Shown piece after piece: positions 1 through 6,814 of a stretch of 23,110 nt of DNA. Origin of the DNA: Candidatus Sungbacteria bacterium RIFCSPHIGHO2_02_FULL_52_23. Lineage in GTDB: Bacteria > Patescibacteriota > Minisyncoccia > Sungbacterales > HO2-52-23. Numbering within the stretch: position 1 is the stretch's first letter; every line of letters starts with the position of its first letter. Under the pieces are notes generated by a model. The model had not been told where the DNA came from, searched no databases, and was given only the letters and a program-made list of their open reading frames with translations. The stretch is from NCBI GenBank assembly GCA_001820655.1, contig MHQM01000013.1, positions 1 through 23,110 of the forward strand, given 5' to 3'. The position numbers and the translations under genes are program-made.

Positions 1-41
1 ATCAAAGGCAGGGGACTCCGTCTGTATGCGTTTACATTCGG

Positions 42-77
42 ATAGTGCCAGATTGAGGTTTGCACTATTTGTTAAAT
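42..77 (+). promoter_or_regulatory. Hairpin and -10-like box upstream of the LUD gene
   Basis: ATAGTGC (42-48) and GCACTAT (62-68) form a 7-bp inverted repeat. A TTAAAT -10-like box follows at 72-77, ending 7 nt before the ATG at 85. No good -35 is seen at the right distance and no Shine-Dalgarno sequence is present. An operator or an early-transcript hairpin are both possible. Low confidence. Confidence 0.3.
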
Positions 78-84
78 CAAACAT

Positions 85-702
85 ATGAACTACGAAACAT
101 TGGCCGGTACGGAGACAGTTGATAAAACAATCAGCGCCCTTGCGGGACGCGGCGTCGTGGCGGTACTTGCAAATAACCGTACCGATGCGCTTGAAAAAGT
201 AAAATCGATCATCCCCCCGGGCGCGTCGGTGATGAACGGGTCCTCGCGGACGTTGGAGGAGATCGGCTTTGTTGACTATTTGAAATCCGGCGCTCATGGC
301 TGGAGAAATCTGCATGAGGAGATTCTTGCGGAAAAGGATTCCACGAAGCAGGCTATGCTGCGCAAGCAGGCCGTTCTGTCGGATTATTACCTTGGGAGCG
401 TCCATGCGGTCACAGAAACCGGACAGCTTGTCGTCGCCTCAAATTCCGGGAGTCAGTTGCCGCACATCGTGTTTACCTCCCCGAATCTCATTTTTGTCGT
501 GGGAATCCAGAAAATAACGCCACATCTTGATGCGGCGCTCGCGCGCGTGCGCGAGTATGTTCTGCCGCTTGAGGATCGGCGCATGAAAGAAGCCGGATAC
601 GGCGGGAGTGCCATTTCAAAACTTCTCATATTTGAACGGGAGCCCGACTTTATGGGTAGAAAAGTCCAGCTCATATTCGTCAACGAGAAGCTCGGATTTT
701 AG
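85..702 (+). CDS. LUD domain protein (LutC/YkgG-like)
   Basis: This 205-residue protein belongs to the LUD family, which includes LutC and the C-terminal part of LutB of the lactate-utilisation iron-sulfur complex. Visible hallmarks are the GSSRTLEEIGF stretch at about residues 52-62 and the DYYLGSVHAVTETGQ / SNSGSQLP stretch at about 100-126, both highly typical of the fold. It appears to be the whole protein, cytosolic and without Fe-S cysteine motifs, so it would be the cofactor-free LutC-type subunit. No lutA or lutB partner lies in the window, so a role in lactate oxidation is not supported by context; stand-alone LUD proteins are common and of unknown function. The ATG at 85 has no Shine-Dalgarno but has a -10-like TTAAAT just upstream. 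The family is fairly sure, the function is not. Confidence 0.85.
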   Translation: MNYETLAGTETVDKTISALAGRGVVAVLANNRTDALEKVKSIIPPGASVMNGSSRTLEEIGFVDYLKSGAHGWRNLHEEILAEKDSTKQAMLRKQAVLSDYYLGSVHAVTETGQLVVASNSGSQLPHIVFTSPNLIFVVGIQKITPHLDAALARVREYVLPLEDRRMKEAGYGGSAISKLLIFEREPDFMGRKVQLIFVNEKLGF

Positions 703-745
703 CGCTCGCTCCATAACTCTACTCACCATGAGATTCCATTTTGAA

Positions 746-787
746 ATCATTACAACATTCATACGATCGTATGAATGTTGTAATGAT
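746..787. repeat. Perfect 42-bp palindrome, copy 1
   Basis: A perfect inverted repeat with no unpaired loop, centred on CGATCG between 766 and 767; the left arm begins ATCATTACAACATTC. The same 42 bp recur at 17444-17485. It lies 44 bp after the LUD stop and just upstream of the promoter of the next gene. The shared sequence also includes a GCCTT tail, which shows that the two copies are in opposite orientations. It is not a classical terminator: the stem is AT-rich and no immediate T-run follows. Confidence 0.85.
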
Positions 788-795
788 GCCTTGTT

Positions 796-823
796 TTGAT
801 GCTTGCCCGGTTTGCGGTACAGT
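796..823 (+). promoter_or_regulatory. Sigma70-like promoter, apparently leaderless
   Basis: TTGATG (796-801), a 16-nt spacer, then TACAGT (818-823). Six bases separate the -10 box from the ATG at 830, so transcription would start at or beside the start codon. No Shine-Dalgarno sequence is present. Confidence 0.5.
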
Positions 824-829
824 GGGTGT

Positions 830-1240
830 ATGCCGCCAGTGGATCAAAAAGCTGACTATAGCGTACGCGCGGGCAAGGCAAGAAACCGTACCCGTTTTTT
901 CATGCGCGCGGTCTTGGTCTTTGCGGGGCTTTTGTGCGTGGTGGCCGCGGCCAATCTGGTGCTCTATACGCTTGGATTCAGTGTCGGATTTTTTGAGCGG
1001 TGGGCCGAGGCCCAGTATTTCGGCAGGATCGTGGCGGTACAGGAAGGCAGTTTTGAGATTGTCGGACAAGGCACTGCGCCGCTGACCGTGCTGATTGTCC
1101 CCACGACGCAGATCAGGCGCGGCAGGGACGGTGTCGGATTCAAAGATCTGCGCATCGGCTTCTACGCAGTTGTCGTGGGAAGTGAAAACGCCGCAGGACA
1201 GATAGAGGCGCGGGTCGTGCGTATCTTAAACAGCAGATAA
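830..1240 (+). CDS. Membrane-anchored protein with DUF5666-like beta domain
   Basis: A 136-residue protein with a basic N-terminus, one strong hydrophobic segment at about residues 24-46 and a C-terminal beta-rich domain. The pattern GRIVAVQEGSFEIV ... VLIVPTTQIRRG ... DLRIGFYAVVVG ... IEARVVRIL resembles DUF5666-type domains: a strand pair, a T-x-I-x-x-G turn, a dL-x-x-G strand and a terminal IeA-x-x-I strand. The domain would face the outside of a single-membrane cell. Function is unknown. The ATG at 830 is chosen over an in-frame ATG at 803 because the latter lies between the -35 and -10 boxes of the best promoter. DedA follows at a short distance on the same strand, so co-transcription is possible. 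Domain assignment is moderately sure. Confidence 0.65.
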   Translation: MPPVDQKADYSVRAGKARNRTRFFMRAVLVFAGLLCVVAAANLVLYTLGFSVGFFERWAEAQYFGRIVAVQEGSFEIVGQGTAPLTVLIVPTTQIRRGRDGVGFKDLRIGFYAVVVGSENAAGQIEARVVRILNSR

Positions 1241-1281
1241 ATTCGGTCAGGATGCTGAAACTGCAAGACGGCAAAAAGGCC

Positions 1282-1443
1282 AGAACCCATCTCAAAATTC
1301 GCTTTCACGGGCGAGATACGGGATTTTTGAGGCGAGGCGATGCGGCGGACGCCGAGCCGTATCGGGGATACGGCGAGGCAGAGCCGCAAGCCGCAGCCCA
1401 AAATCCCGTATCGGAGCCGAAATGGAATTTTGGGATGGGTTCT
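1282..1443. mobile_element. Palindromic element, AGAACC family, copy A
   Basis: A 162-bp imperfect palindrome. The left end AGAACCCATCTCAAAATTC pairs with the right end GAATTTTGGGATGGGTTCT with one mismatch. Inner arms carry ATACGGGATTTT / AAAATCCCGTAT, and GTATC GGG GATAC sits at the tip. Its termini match those of 16245-16448 (AGAACCYATCYCAA). No flanking direct repeat is visible (GCC left, AGA right). It is exactly 54 codons long without an in-frame stop in the DedA frame, so it is fused to, or supplies the start codon of, the following gene. Mobility is inferred from recurrence of the termini. Confidence 0.7.
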
Positions 1444-1989
1444 AGATATCTCTGGGGGCTCGTGCCTTTGGTGTTTTTCGGAAGTCTCTCCATCTATGCT
1501 TTTTTGTATTTGAGTCCCGAACGCATCATTGACTTCATCGGGGTCAACAATGCGTATGCGCTGATCTTTTTCCTCGCGTTTCTCGGGGGACTGACGACAT
1601 TCAGCGGAGTGCCGTATCACTTGGTGCTCGTCGCGTTTGCCGCAGGCGGCATGAATCCTATGTTGCTCGGCCTCTCGGCGGCGGCGGGCGTCATGCTCGG
1701 CGATTCCACATCGTACTATGCGGGCATGCGGGGCGGCATGGTAGCTCCCCGCGCGATCAGGGGGATTTTTGAGCAGATATATTCTTTTAGCGAAAAACAT
1801 CCGATTCTGCTTCCGCTTTTTTGTTTTCTCTACGGCGCGCTCGTGCCTTTTTCCAACGACTTTATCACGATTTCGGCGGGTATCGCGCGGTATTCTTTCC
1901 GCCGCGTCATGATCCCGCTGGGTCTCGGCAATATCGTATTCAACGTCGCTCTTGCGTGGTTTGCGGCTGGCGCCTACCAATCCATATAA
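1435..1989 (+). CDS. DedA-like / VTT-domain membrane protein
   Basis: From the ATG at 1435 this is a 184-residue, highly hydrophobic protein with about four to five membrane segments, related to the DedA/SNARE-associated (VTT) family. Visible features are a G-rich FLGGLTTFSGVPY loop, the GVMLGDSTSYYAG stretch typical of the family's conserved G-D segment, and FCFLYGALVPFSNDFITISAGIARYSFRR near the C-terminus, matching the family's F-x-R-F-x-P-x-x-R / G-x-x-x-M region in position although the arginines differ. DedA proteins act in membrane-lipid or proton-coupled transport; the substrate here is unknown. The frame stays open back to an ATG at 1252, which would add 61 residues encoded almost wholly by the palindromic element. 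The start at 1435 lies inside the right terminal repeat of that element, so the true N-terminus is uncertain. Confidence 0.75.
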   Translation: MGSRYLWGLVPLVFFGSLSIYAFLYLSPERIIDFIGVNNAYALIFFLAFLGGLTTFSGVPYHLVLVAFAAGGMNPMLLGLSAAAGVMLGDSTSYYAGMRGGMVAPRAIRGIFEQIYSFSEKHPILLPLFCFLYGALVPFSNDFITISAGIARYSFRRVMIPLGLGNIVFNVALAWFAAGAYQSI

Positions 1990-2187
1990 AGGTTCCTCGT
2001 TGTTGCCTCCGAAGTATTGTCGGGACTCTCGCCGACCGGCGGTCGTGCACCGTCCCGATTTGAATCGGGACGGTATTGAACCTTTAATGCGTCGTCGCTC
2101 GGGTAATCCGAGCAAGCTTACATTTCGCTCTTTGCTCGCCGCAATAAAGAGCTTGTATCGTACGCGAGTTGATGCCATAAAATCTCT
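1990..2187. other. Gene-free interval with small hairpins
   Basis: This is the first part of the 449-bp gap before the copper ATPase. It holds AAAGGTTC (1988-1995) inverted against GAACCTTT (2078-2085), a hairpin with a TCCCGATTTGAATCGGGA core (2049-2074), GCTCGG/CCGAGC (2097-2102 / 2108-2113) and GCTCTTT/AAAGAGC (2127-2133 / 2146-2152). No credible gene is seen; the open frames crossing it lack any start signal or recognisable protein. It looks like degraded palindromic repeat material. Confidence 0.6.
2049..2074. repeat. Hairpin with TCCCGATTTGAATCGGGA core, copy 1
   Basis: A 12-bp stem with a TG loop: ACCGTCCCGATT / AATCGGGACGGT. The central 18 bp are identical to the centre of the hairpin at 12535-12582, while the outer stems differ. 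No T-run follows, so a terminator role for the DedA gene is weak. Confidence 0.65.
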
Positions 2188-2390
2188 AGACCTACTGCGT
2201 AAAGATTTTCGTAGCGAAATGTTCAGATTTCGGAGACGGGGCGATTTCGCTACTGCGAAATACGCCTCGCGTCTGCCCTACGGCGAAGCAAAAATTATGA
2301 AGCATATACGGTGTATATGTTGAATAATTTTTGCAAAGCCGTAGTTGAAATCTGGAGATTGCAGCAGAAAGATCTTTACGCAGTAGGTCT
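2188..2390. mobile_element. AGACCT palindromic element, copy 1 (TSD TCT)
   Basis: A 203-bp imperfect palindrome. The terminal stem AGACCTACTGCGTAAAGAT is perfectly repeated in inverse at 2372-2390. The element is flanked by direct TCT at 2185-2187 and 2391-2393. The core is an AT-rich hairpin, CAAAAATTATGAAG / TTGAATAATTTTTG, with CATATAC-GGT-GTATATG at the tip. The left arm carries a 44-bp nested hairpin (2232-2275). No transposase gene is nearby. A MITE-like, non-autonomous element is the best reading. It ends 49 bp before the copper ATPase ATG, just upstream of that promoter. Confidence 0.85.
2232..2275. repeat. Nested REP-like hairpin, copy a
   Basis: It begins GGAGACGGGGCG and ends CGCCTCGCGTCTG, with an inner stem ATTTCGC / GCGAAAT. 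It is inserted after CAGATTTC in the left arm of the AGACCT element. Related copies lie at 14534-14574 (inverted) and 16358-16398. The inner stem differs from the TCCCGC/GCGGGA of the other copies but still pairs. Confidence 0.7.
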
Positions 2391-2404
2391 TCTGTAGCTT
2401 TCTT

Positions 2405-2432
2405 TTGTTATTTTTTCAAAAGAGGATATTAT
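2405..2432 (+). promoter_or_regulatory. Sigma70-like promoter of the copper operon
   Basis: TTGTTA (2405-2410), a 16-nt spacer, TATTAT (2427-2432), then six bases to the ATG at 2439. Transcription would begin at the start codon. No palindromic copper-regulator box was recognised. Confidence 0.5.
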
Positions 2433-2438
2433 AAGAGC

Positions 2439-4610
2439 ATGAAAACGGACGACGTGACGCCACAAAAGTATACCTGCCCCATGCATCCGGAGATTGTATC
2501 CGGCAGGCCGGGCAGGTGTCCCGAGTGCGGGATGAACCTCTTGGAAATGCCAAAATCAAAAGGCAAAGATCACAAACCGGTCCGCGGGGAGGATCAAGGA
2601 CATGACTGGCATATGGCGCATGGCAGCACCTCGGGCGGGTCTATGGATAAGCATGCGGGACACCGGACGGAATCTTTTCTGCGGAAGTTTTGGGTTGTTG
2701 CGGCGCTTACCGTACCTATCCTGGCGTATTCGGAGATCATCGAGACGGTCTTTGGCTGGGCCCCGCCGACTTTCGTCGGACAGGAATATATGATTTTAGC
2801 GCTTGCGTCCGTAGTGTTTTTCTACGGCGGAGGAGTATTTCTTACGGGTGCGTACCGGGAAATACGTGCGCGGCTTCCGGGCATGATGACGCTGATCGCT
2901 CTTGCGATCAGCGCCGCATACGTATTCAGCGTATTTTCGGTATTCTCCGGCAGGAGTGAGACGCTTTTTTGGGAACTATCAACGCTGATTGCGGTTATGC
3001 TGATCGGCCACTGGATTGAAATGAAAGCTGTCGTCGGAGCCGAAGGGGCTTTAAAAGAGCTTGCCAAACTTCTGCCGGATACCGCGGAAGTCATGCGCCA
3101 CGGCGCTGTACAGAAAATCCCGCTTGCCGAACTCGTGGCGGGGGATACGGTGCTCATCCGGCCCGGGAGCAAAGTGCCTGCCGACGGCACGATCATGGAC
3201 GGCCAGTCCGATCTCAATGAGTCAATCATCACCGGCGAATCAAAACCGGTCGCCAAAAAAATCGGCGACGCGGTGATTGCAGGTGCGATCAACGGAGACG
3301 GCGCGCTCACGGTGCGGGTGGATAAGATAGGCGAGCATACGTTTCTTGCGGGCGTCATGCGCATGGTTGCGGACGCGCAGGCTTCCAAATCGCGCCTGCA
3401 GATGCTTTCCGATCGCGCAGCACTCTATCTTACCGGCATTGCGGTCGGGTCGGGCGTTATCACGTTTGGTGCATGGATGTTTGCGGGTGCGGGCATCGTT
3501 ACCGCAGTAGAACGGCTTGTTGCCGTGCTTGTCATCGCGTGTCCCCATGCGCTGGGGCTTGCGGTGCCGCTTGTCGCATCCATATCTACGACAAAAGCCG
3601 CGCGAAACGGATTTCTGGTGCGCGAGCGTATCGCGCTTGAAGCGGCTCGTGCCGTTGATATCGTACTTTTTGATAAAACAGGGACGCTGACCCGCGGGGA
3701 ATTCGGCGTGGATAAGATCGTACCAGTAACTCACGGAGGCGAGGACGAGGCACTTTTATATGCGGCTTCGGCCAACAGTCATTCCGAGCATCCGCTTGCG
3801 GGAGCAATGATACGGGAGGCGCACAAAAGGAAGCTGACTCTTCTTGAAGCGCGTAATTTTCAGCGCCTGCCGGGGAAAGGCGTACGGGTTGAGATCGGTG
3901 GCGCTGAAGTTTTTGTCGGAAGTACGGTTCTGGCCGAAGAACGAAACATGGTATTGCCTCCGGCGCTGAAAGCAGAGACGGATGCGCTGGCGCGGCAGGG
4001 CAAGACGATCAATATCATTTTGAAGGACGGCGTAGTGCTTGGGGCCTTGGCGCTTGCCGATGTGATCCGCGAAGAATCGCATGACGCGATCGCTGTCTTG
4101 CGCACGATGGGAGTCAAGACCGCCATGATTACGGGCGATAGCGAGGACGTAGCGCGCTGGGTCGCAGGAGAACTTGGCATTGATGAATATTTTGCCAAAG
4201 TACTGCCGGATCAAAAAGCGGAAAAAATAAAACTGCTCCAGTCGCGCGGGCAAAAAGTCGCAATGGTGGGCGACGGCGTCAATGATGCGCCAGCGCTTGC
4301 GCTCGCAGATCTTGGGATCGCGATAGGCGCGGGGACCAATGTCGCCATTGAGTCGGCGGGGATTATTTTGGTACGCAACGATCCGCGCGATATCGCAAGC
4401 ATCATCAAGCTCTCCCGACTGACCTATACCAAGATGATACAGAATCTCTTCTGGGCGACCGGATATAACTTAGCCGCATTGCCGATTGCCGCAGGTGCCC
4501 TTGCATATCGGGGGATTATCCTTGAGCCTGCTGTTGCCGCGGTATTTATGTCGCTCTCTACCGTGATTGTAGCTTTTAATGCGATGCTCCTGCGGCGCCA
4601 AAGTATATAA
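2439..4610 (+). CDS. copB: Copper/silver P1B-type ATPase, CopB-like (CPH)
   Basis: A 723-residue heavy-metal-exporting P-type ATPase. It starts with a heavy-metal-binding domain (YTCPMHPEI...GRCPECGM, residues 11-32), then a His-rich stretch (about 45-75), several membrane helices, the actuator TGES (265-268), the membrane metal site CPH (368-370), the phosphorylation motif DKTGT (412-416), the HP motif (451-452) and GDGVND (611-616). All catalytic motifs are intact. CPH instead of CPC marks the CopB branch, described as exporting Cu(II) or Ag(I)/Cu(I). The multicopper oxidase starts 3 nt after its stop, so the two are surely an operon. No Shine-Dalgarno sequence precedes the ATG; the promoter places the transcript start at it. 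ATP-driven copper efflux across the cytoplasmic membrane is a strong inference, although the exact metal is not settled by sequence. Confidence 0.93.
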   Translation: MKTDDVTPQKYTCPMHPEIVSGRPGRCPECGMNLLEMPKSKGKDHKPVRGEDQGHDWHMAHGSTSGGSMDKHAGHRTESFLRKFWVVAALTVPILAYSEIIETVFGWAPPTFVGQEYMILALASVVFFYGGGVFLTGAYREIRARLPGMMTLIALAISAAYVFSVFSVFSGRSETLFWELSTLIAVMLIGHWIEMKAVVGAEGALKELAKLLPDTAEVMRHGAVQKIPLAELVAGDTVLIRPGSKVPADGTIMDGQSDLNESIITGESKPVAKKIGDAVIAGAINGDGALTVRVDKIGEHTFLAGVMRMVADAQASKSRLQMLSDRAALYLTGIAVGSGVITFGAWMFAGAGIVTAVERLVAVLVIACPHALGLAVPLVASISTTKAARNGFLVRERIALEAARAVDIVLFDKTGTLTRGEFGVDKIVPVTHGGEDEALLYAASANSHSEHPLAGAMIREAHKRKLTLLEARNFQRLPGKGVRVEIGGAEVFVGSTVLAEERNMVLPPALKAETDALARQGKTINIILKDGVVLGALALADVIREESHDAIAVLRTMGVKTAMITGDSEDVARWVAGELGIDEYFAKVLPDQKAEKIKLLQSRGQKVAMVGDGVNDAPALALADLGIAIGAGTNVAIESAGIILVRNDPRDIASIIKLSRLTYTKMIQNLFWATGYNLAALPIAAGALAYRGIILEPAVAAVFMSLSTVIVAFNAMLLRRQSI

Positions 4611-4613
4611 TTC

Positions 4614-6197
4614 ATGATAATGAGCAAAAAATCTCTTTATATCGCCGTGATCGCGGCTGTCGTCATGGTCGGGGCGCTCCTGCTGTCCCAAAATAGATTG
4701 CCGTATGGCGCGGGCCGCGAATACTCATACGCCGATGTCGCGGGGCTTGCGTTTGCGCGATCTTCGGAGACTGTGGAACTGCAAGACGGCGACACATACG
4801 ATCTGACCGCACGTTATGTGAAGAAAACAATCAATGGCACCACATACAGGATGCTTGCGTACAACGGCTCCATCCCGGGGCCGCTGATCAAGGTGGTACA
4901 GGGCGCGGAGATAACCATCAATTTTACAAACGGCACGGATATGTCGACTCTGCTTCACTCTCACGGCGTGCGGATGGACAATCCCTTTGACGGATCGCAG
5001 GCTACACAGAAAGAAATGAAGCCCGGAGAAACATTTGCCTATACGCTGAAGTTTCCGGATGCCGGTATGTACTGGTATCACCCGCACGTCCGCGAAGATT
5101 ATGAGCAGGAGCTGGGGCTCTACGGCAATTATCTGGTCGCACCGGCGGATAGCGATTATTGGTCGCCGGTCAACCGCGAGGTCGCGCTGTTTCTTGACGA
5201 TATTTTGATTGAAAACGGTAGAATCATCTTGAGCAAACAGGGCGCCGATCATACGCTCATGGGGCGCTATGGCAATGTCCTGCTGGTCAACGGAGAGACT
5301 GATTATGCGTTGTCCGTAAAAAAAGGAGAAGTGATCAGGTTTTATATTACCAATGCTGGGAACGCGCGGCCGTTTAATTTTGCCATCGCCGGAACGAAGC
5401 TCAAACTTGTGGGAGCCGACGGAGGCGCGTACGAAAAAGACCAATGGAAGGATACGATAATCATCGGGCCTTCGGAACGCGCGGTCGTAGAAGTGCTGTT
5501 TGATACAGAAGGATCATACGCGCTTCAAAACAAAACTCCCGCCAGGGACTACGCGCTCGGGGCGGTTTCGGTTTCGGGTGATGGATCCTCACCCTCTTAC
5601 GCCGAAGCGTTTGCGGCACTTCGCGTCAATACGGCCGCCGTGAAAAGCATTGACCCATATCGGCAGTATTTTGACAAACCGTTTGATAAATGGCTTGCGC
5701 TTACTGTTGATATGATGGGCGGCATGATGAATTCATCGGGCGGCCACATGATGCCTGACGGCACAATGATGAGAGATGGCATGATGGGTGCCAGCTCCGA
5801 CGGCATTGAATGGGAGGATACGAATACTATGATGGGCGCTATGTCCACTGCCGACACGGTGAAGTGGAAGATCATAGACCAGACTACGGGCAAAGAAAAT
5901 ACGGATATTGACTGGACATTCAAGCGGGGCGAGCAGGTCGCAATCCGGATCTTTAACGATCCGAATTCCATGCATCCGATGCAGCACCCCATTCACTTCC
6001 ATGGGCAGAGATTTCTCGTGCTTGCGCGAAATGGCGTGCGGCAGGATAATCTGGTATGGAAGGATACGGTTTTGATTCCATCGGGAGAAACGGTCGATAT
6101 TCTCTTGGACGCATCAAACCCCGGCGACTGGATGGCTCACTGCCATATTGCCGAGCATCTGGAGTCGGGTATGATGTTTAACTTCAGTGTTTTATAA
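4614..6197 (+). CDS. Multicopper oxidase (CueO/CopA-like)
   Basis: A 527-residue, three-cupredoxin-domain oxidase with an N-terminal hydrophobic segment (about residues 8-25) that would export or anchor it outside the membrane. All four copper motifs are present: HSH (115-117), HPH (156-158), HPIHFH (458-463) and HCH...H...M (509-520, with Met520 as the axial type 1 ligand). Residues 367-410 carry about 13 methionines in MM pairs, comparable to the Met-rich cuprous-ion insert of CueO. The likely role is oxidation of Cu(I) to less toxic Cu(II) outside the cell, working with the upstream CPH-ATPase. The start may be 4614 or the ATG at 4620. No Tat twin-arginine motif is visible, so export is probably through Sec. 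Confidence in the family is very high. Confidence 0.93.
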   Translation: MIMSKKSLYIAVIAAVVMVGALLLSQNRLPYGAGREYSYADVAGLAFARSSETVELQDGDTYDLTARYVKKTINGTTYRMLAYNGSIPGPLIKVVQGAEITINFTNGTDMSTLLHSHGVRMDNPFDGSQATQKEMKPGETFAYTLKFPDAGMYWYHPHVREDYEQELGLYGNYLVAPADSDYWSPVNREVALFLDDILIENGRIILSKQGADHTLMGRYGNVLLVNGETDYALSVKKGEVIRFYITNAGNARPFNFAIAGTKLKLVGADGGAYEKDQWKDTIIIGPSERAVVEVLFDTEGSYALQNKTPARDYALGAVSVSGDGSSPSYAEAFAALRVNTAAVKSIDPYRQYFDKPFDKWLALTVDMMGGMMNSSGGHMMPDGTMMRDGMMGASSDGIEWEDTNTMMGAMSTADTVKWKIIDQTTGKENTDIDWTFKRGEQVAIRIFNDPNSMHPMQHPIHFHGQRFLVLARNGVRQDNLVWKDTVLIPSGETVDILLDASNPGDWMAHCHIAEHLESGMMFNFSVL

Positions 6198-6204
6198 GCA
6201 TAAT

Positions 6205-6471
6205 ATGAGTATCATCAATATGATCAATACAAATCATCTGCTCAAAGTCGCTTCGGCATGGATCAGCATTGTCTATGTGATCTGCTTTGTAGGCGTCGCG
6301 CTGGTACCCGGAATGCGCCCGGGATTTATGAGGTATGGTCTCCATATGGGTATAGACATGGGTCGCAACATCCTGACTCTCGGCACGTTTATCTCCGGCC
6401 TTGTGATCTGGAATGTCATTGCGCTCCTGTCCGTCTGGCTTTTCGTGGTTCTCTTTAACAAAATCAAGTAA
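6205..6471 (+). CDS. DUF5676-like small membrane protein
   Basis: An 88-residue protein with two hydrophobic helices (about 16-36 and 57-83) separated by a Met/Gly loop (PGMRPGFMRYGLHMGIDMG). The pattern matches DUF5676-type membrane proteins, which are often found with copper-resistance genes. It follows the oxidase by 7 nt, so it is the third member of the copper operon. The start at 6205 is preferred to one at 6187, which would overlap the oxidase stop. The Met-rich loop suggests metal contact, but no function has been demonstrated that I know of. Confidence 0.65.
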   Translation: MSIINMINTNHLLKVASAWISIVYVICFVGVALVPGMRPGFMRYGLHMGIDMGRNILTLGTFISGLVIWNVIALLSVWLFVVLFNKIK

Positions 6472-6477
6472 CTGATT

Positions 6478-6636
6478 AGACCTACTGATTAAATAGTTTC
6501 GTTACGAGATGTTCAGATTTCGTGCGAGACAAAGCAAAAATTATGAGACATATACGGCGTATATGTTGAATAATTTTTGCAAAGTCGTAGCCGAAATCTG
6601 GACATCGGAGTAGAATAATATTTAATCAGTAGGTCT
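6478..6636. mobile_element. AGACCT palindromic element, copy 2 (TSD ATT)
   Basis: A 159-bp element without the nested hairpin. The terminal stem AGACCTACTGATTAAATA is repeated in inverse at the right end. It is flanked by direct ATT at 6475-6477 and 6637-6639. The tip is CATATAC-GGC-GTATATG. It is inserted 6 bp after the stop of the DUF5676-like gene and splits the copper cluster before the 44-residue peptide. With copy 4, which is also 159 bp, it probably represents the unit-length form. Confidence 0.85.
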
Positions 6637-6674
6637 ATTGTACCTGATTGATTGATTAACTAATTATCAAATAT

Positions 6675-6809
6675 ATGATGGGATATGGAAACTATGGATC
6701 GAGTGCTGGCATGATGGGCGGCACTGGGGCGCTAGGTTCTATAATATTGATCGTGGTGCTAGTAGACCTCGTGCTTCTGGGCATCTGGCTTTGGAAGAAG
6801 ATTAAATGA
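6675..6809 (+). CDS. 44-residue Met/Gly-rich single-span membrane peptide
   Basis: A short open frame from ATG 6675 to TGA 6807-6809. The N-terminal part is rich in Met, Gly, Tyr and Ser (MMGYGNYGSSAGMMGGTG). It is followed by a clear membrane helix (about residues 19-40) and a basic end (KKIK). Support for it being real: a sharp polar-then-hydrophobic design, MM pairs like those of the neighbouring oxidase, a position at the end of the copper cluster and a proper terminator 6 bp after the stop. It may be a metal-binding or partner peptide of the ATPase or oxidase. I know of no named family. An alternative start is the second ATG at 6678. Confidence 0.55.
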   Translation: MMGYGNYGSSAGMMGGTGALGSIILIVVLVDLVLLGIWLWKKIK

Positions 6810-6814
6810 ATGTG

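Noticed and set aside
1282..1443. Target-site duplication for the AGAACC-family elements
   Set aside because: Flanks are GCC/AGA here and ATA/GCT at 16245-16448; no direct repeats, so transposition is inferred only from shared termini.
1162..2178. Long minus-strand open frame of 338 codons over the DedA gene
   Set aside because: It is an opposite-strand shadow of DedA and the palindromic repeat, very rich in Arg and Glu/His, with no recognisable domain or start signal.
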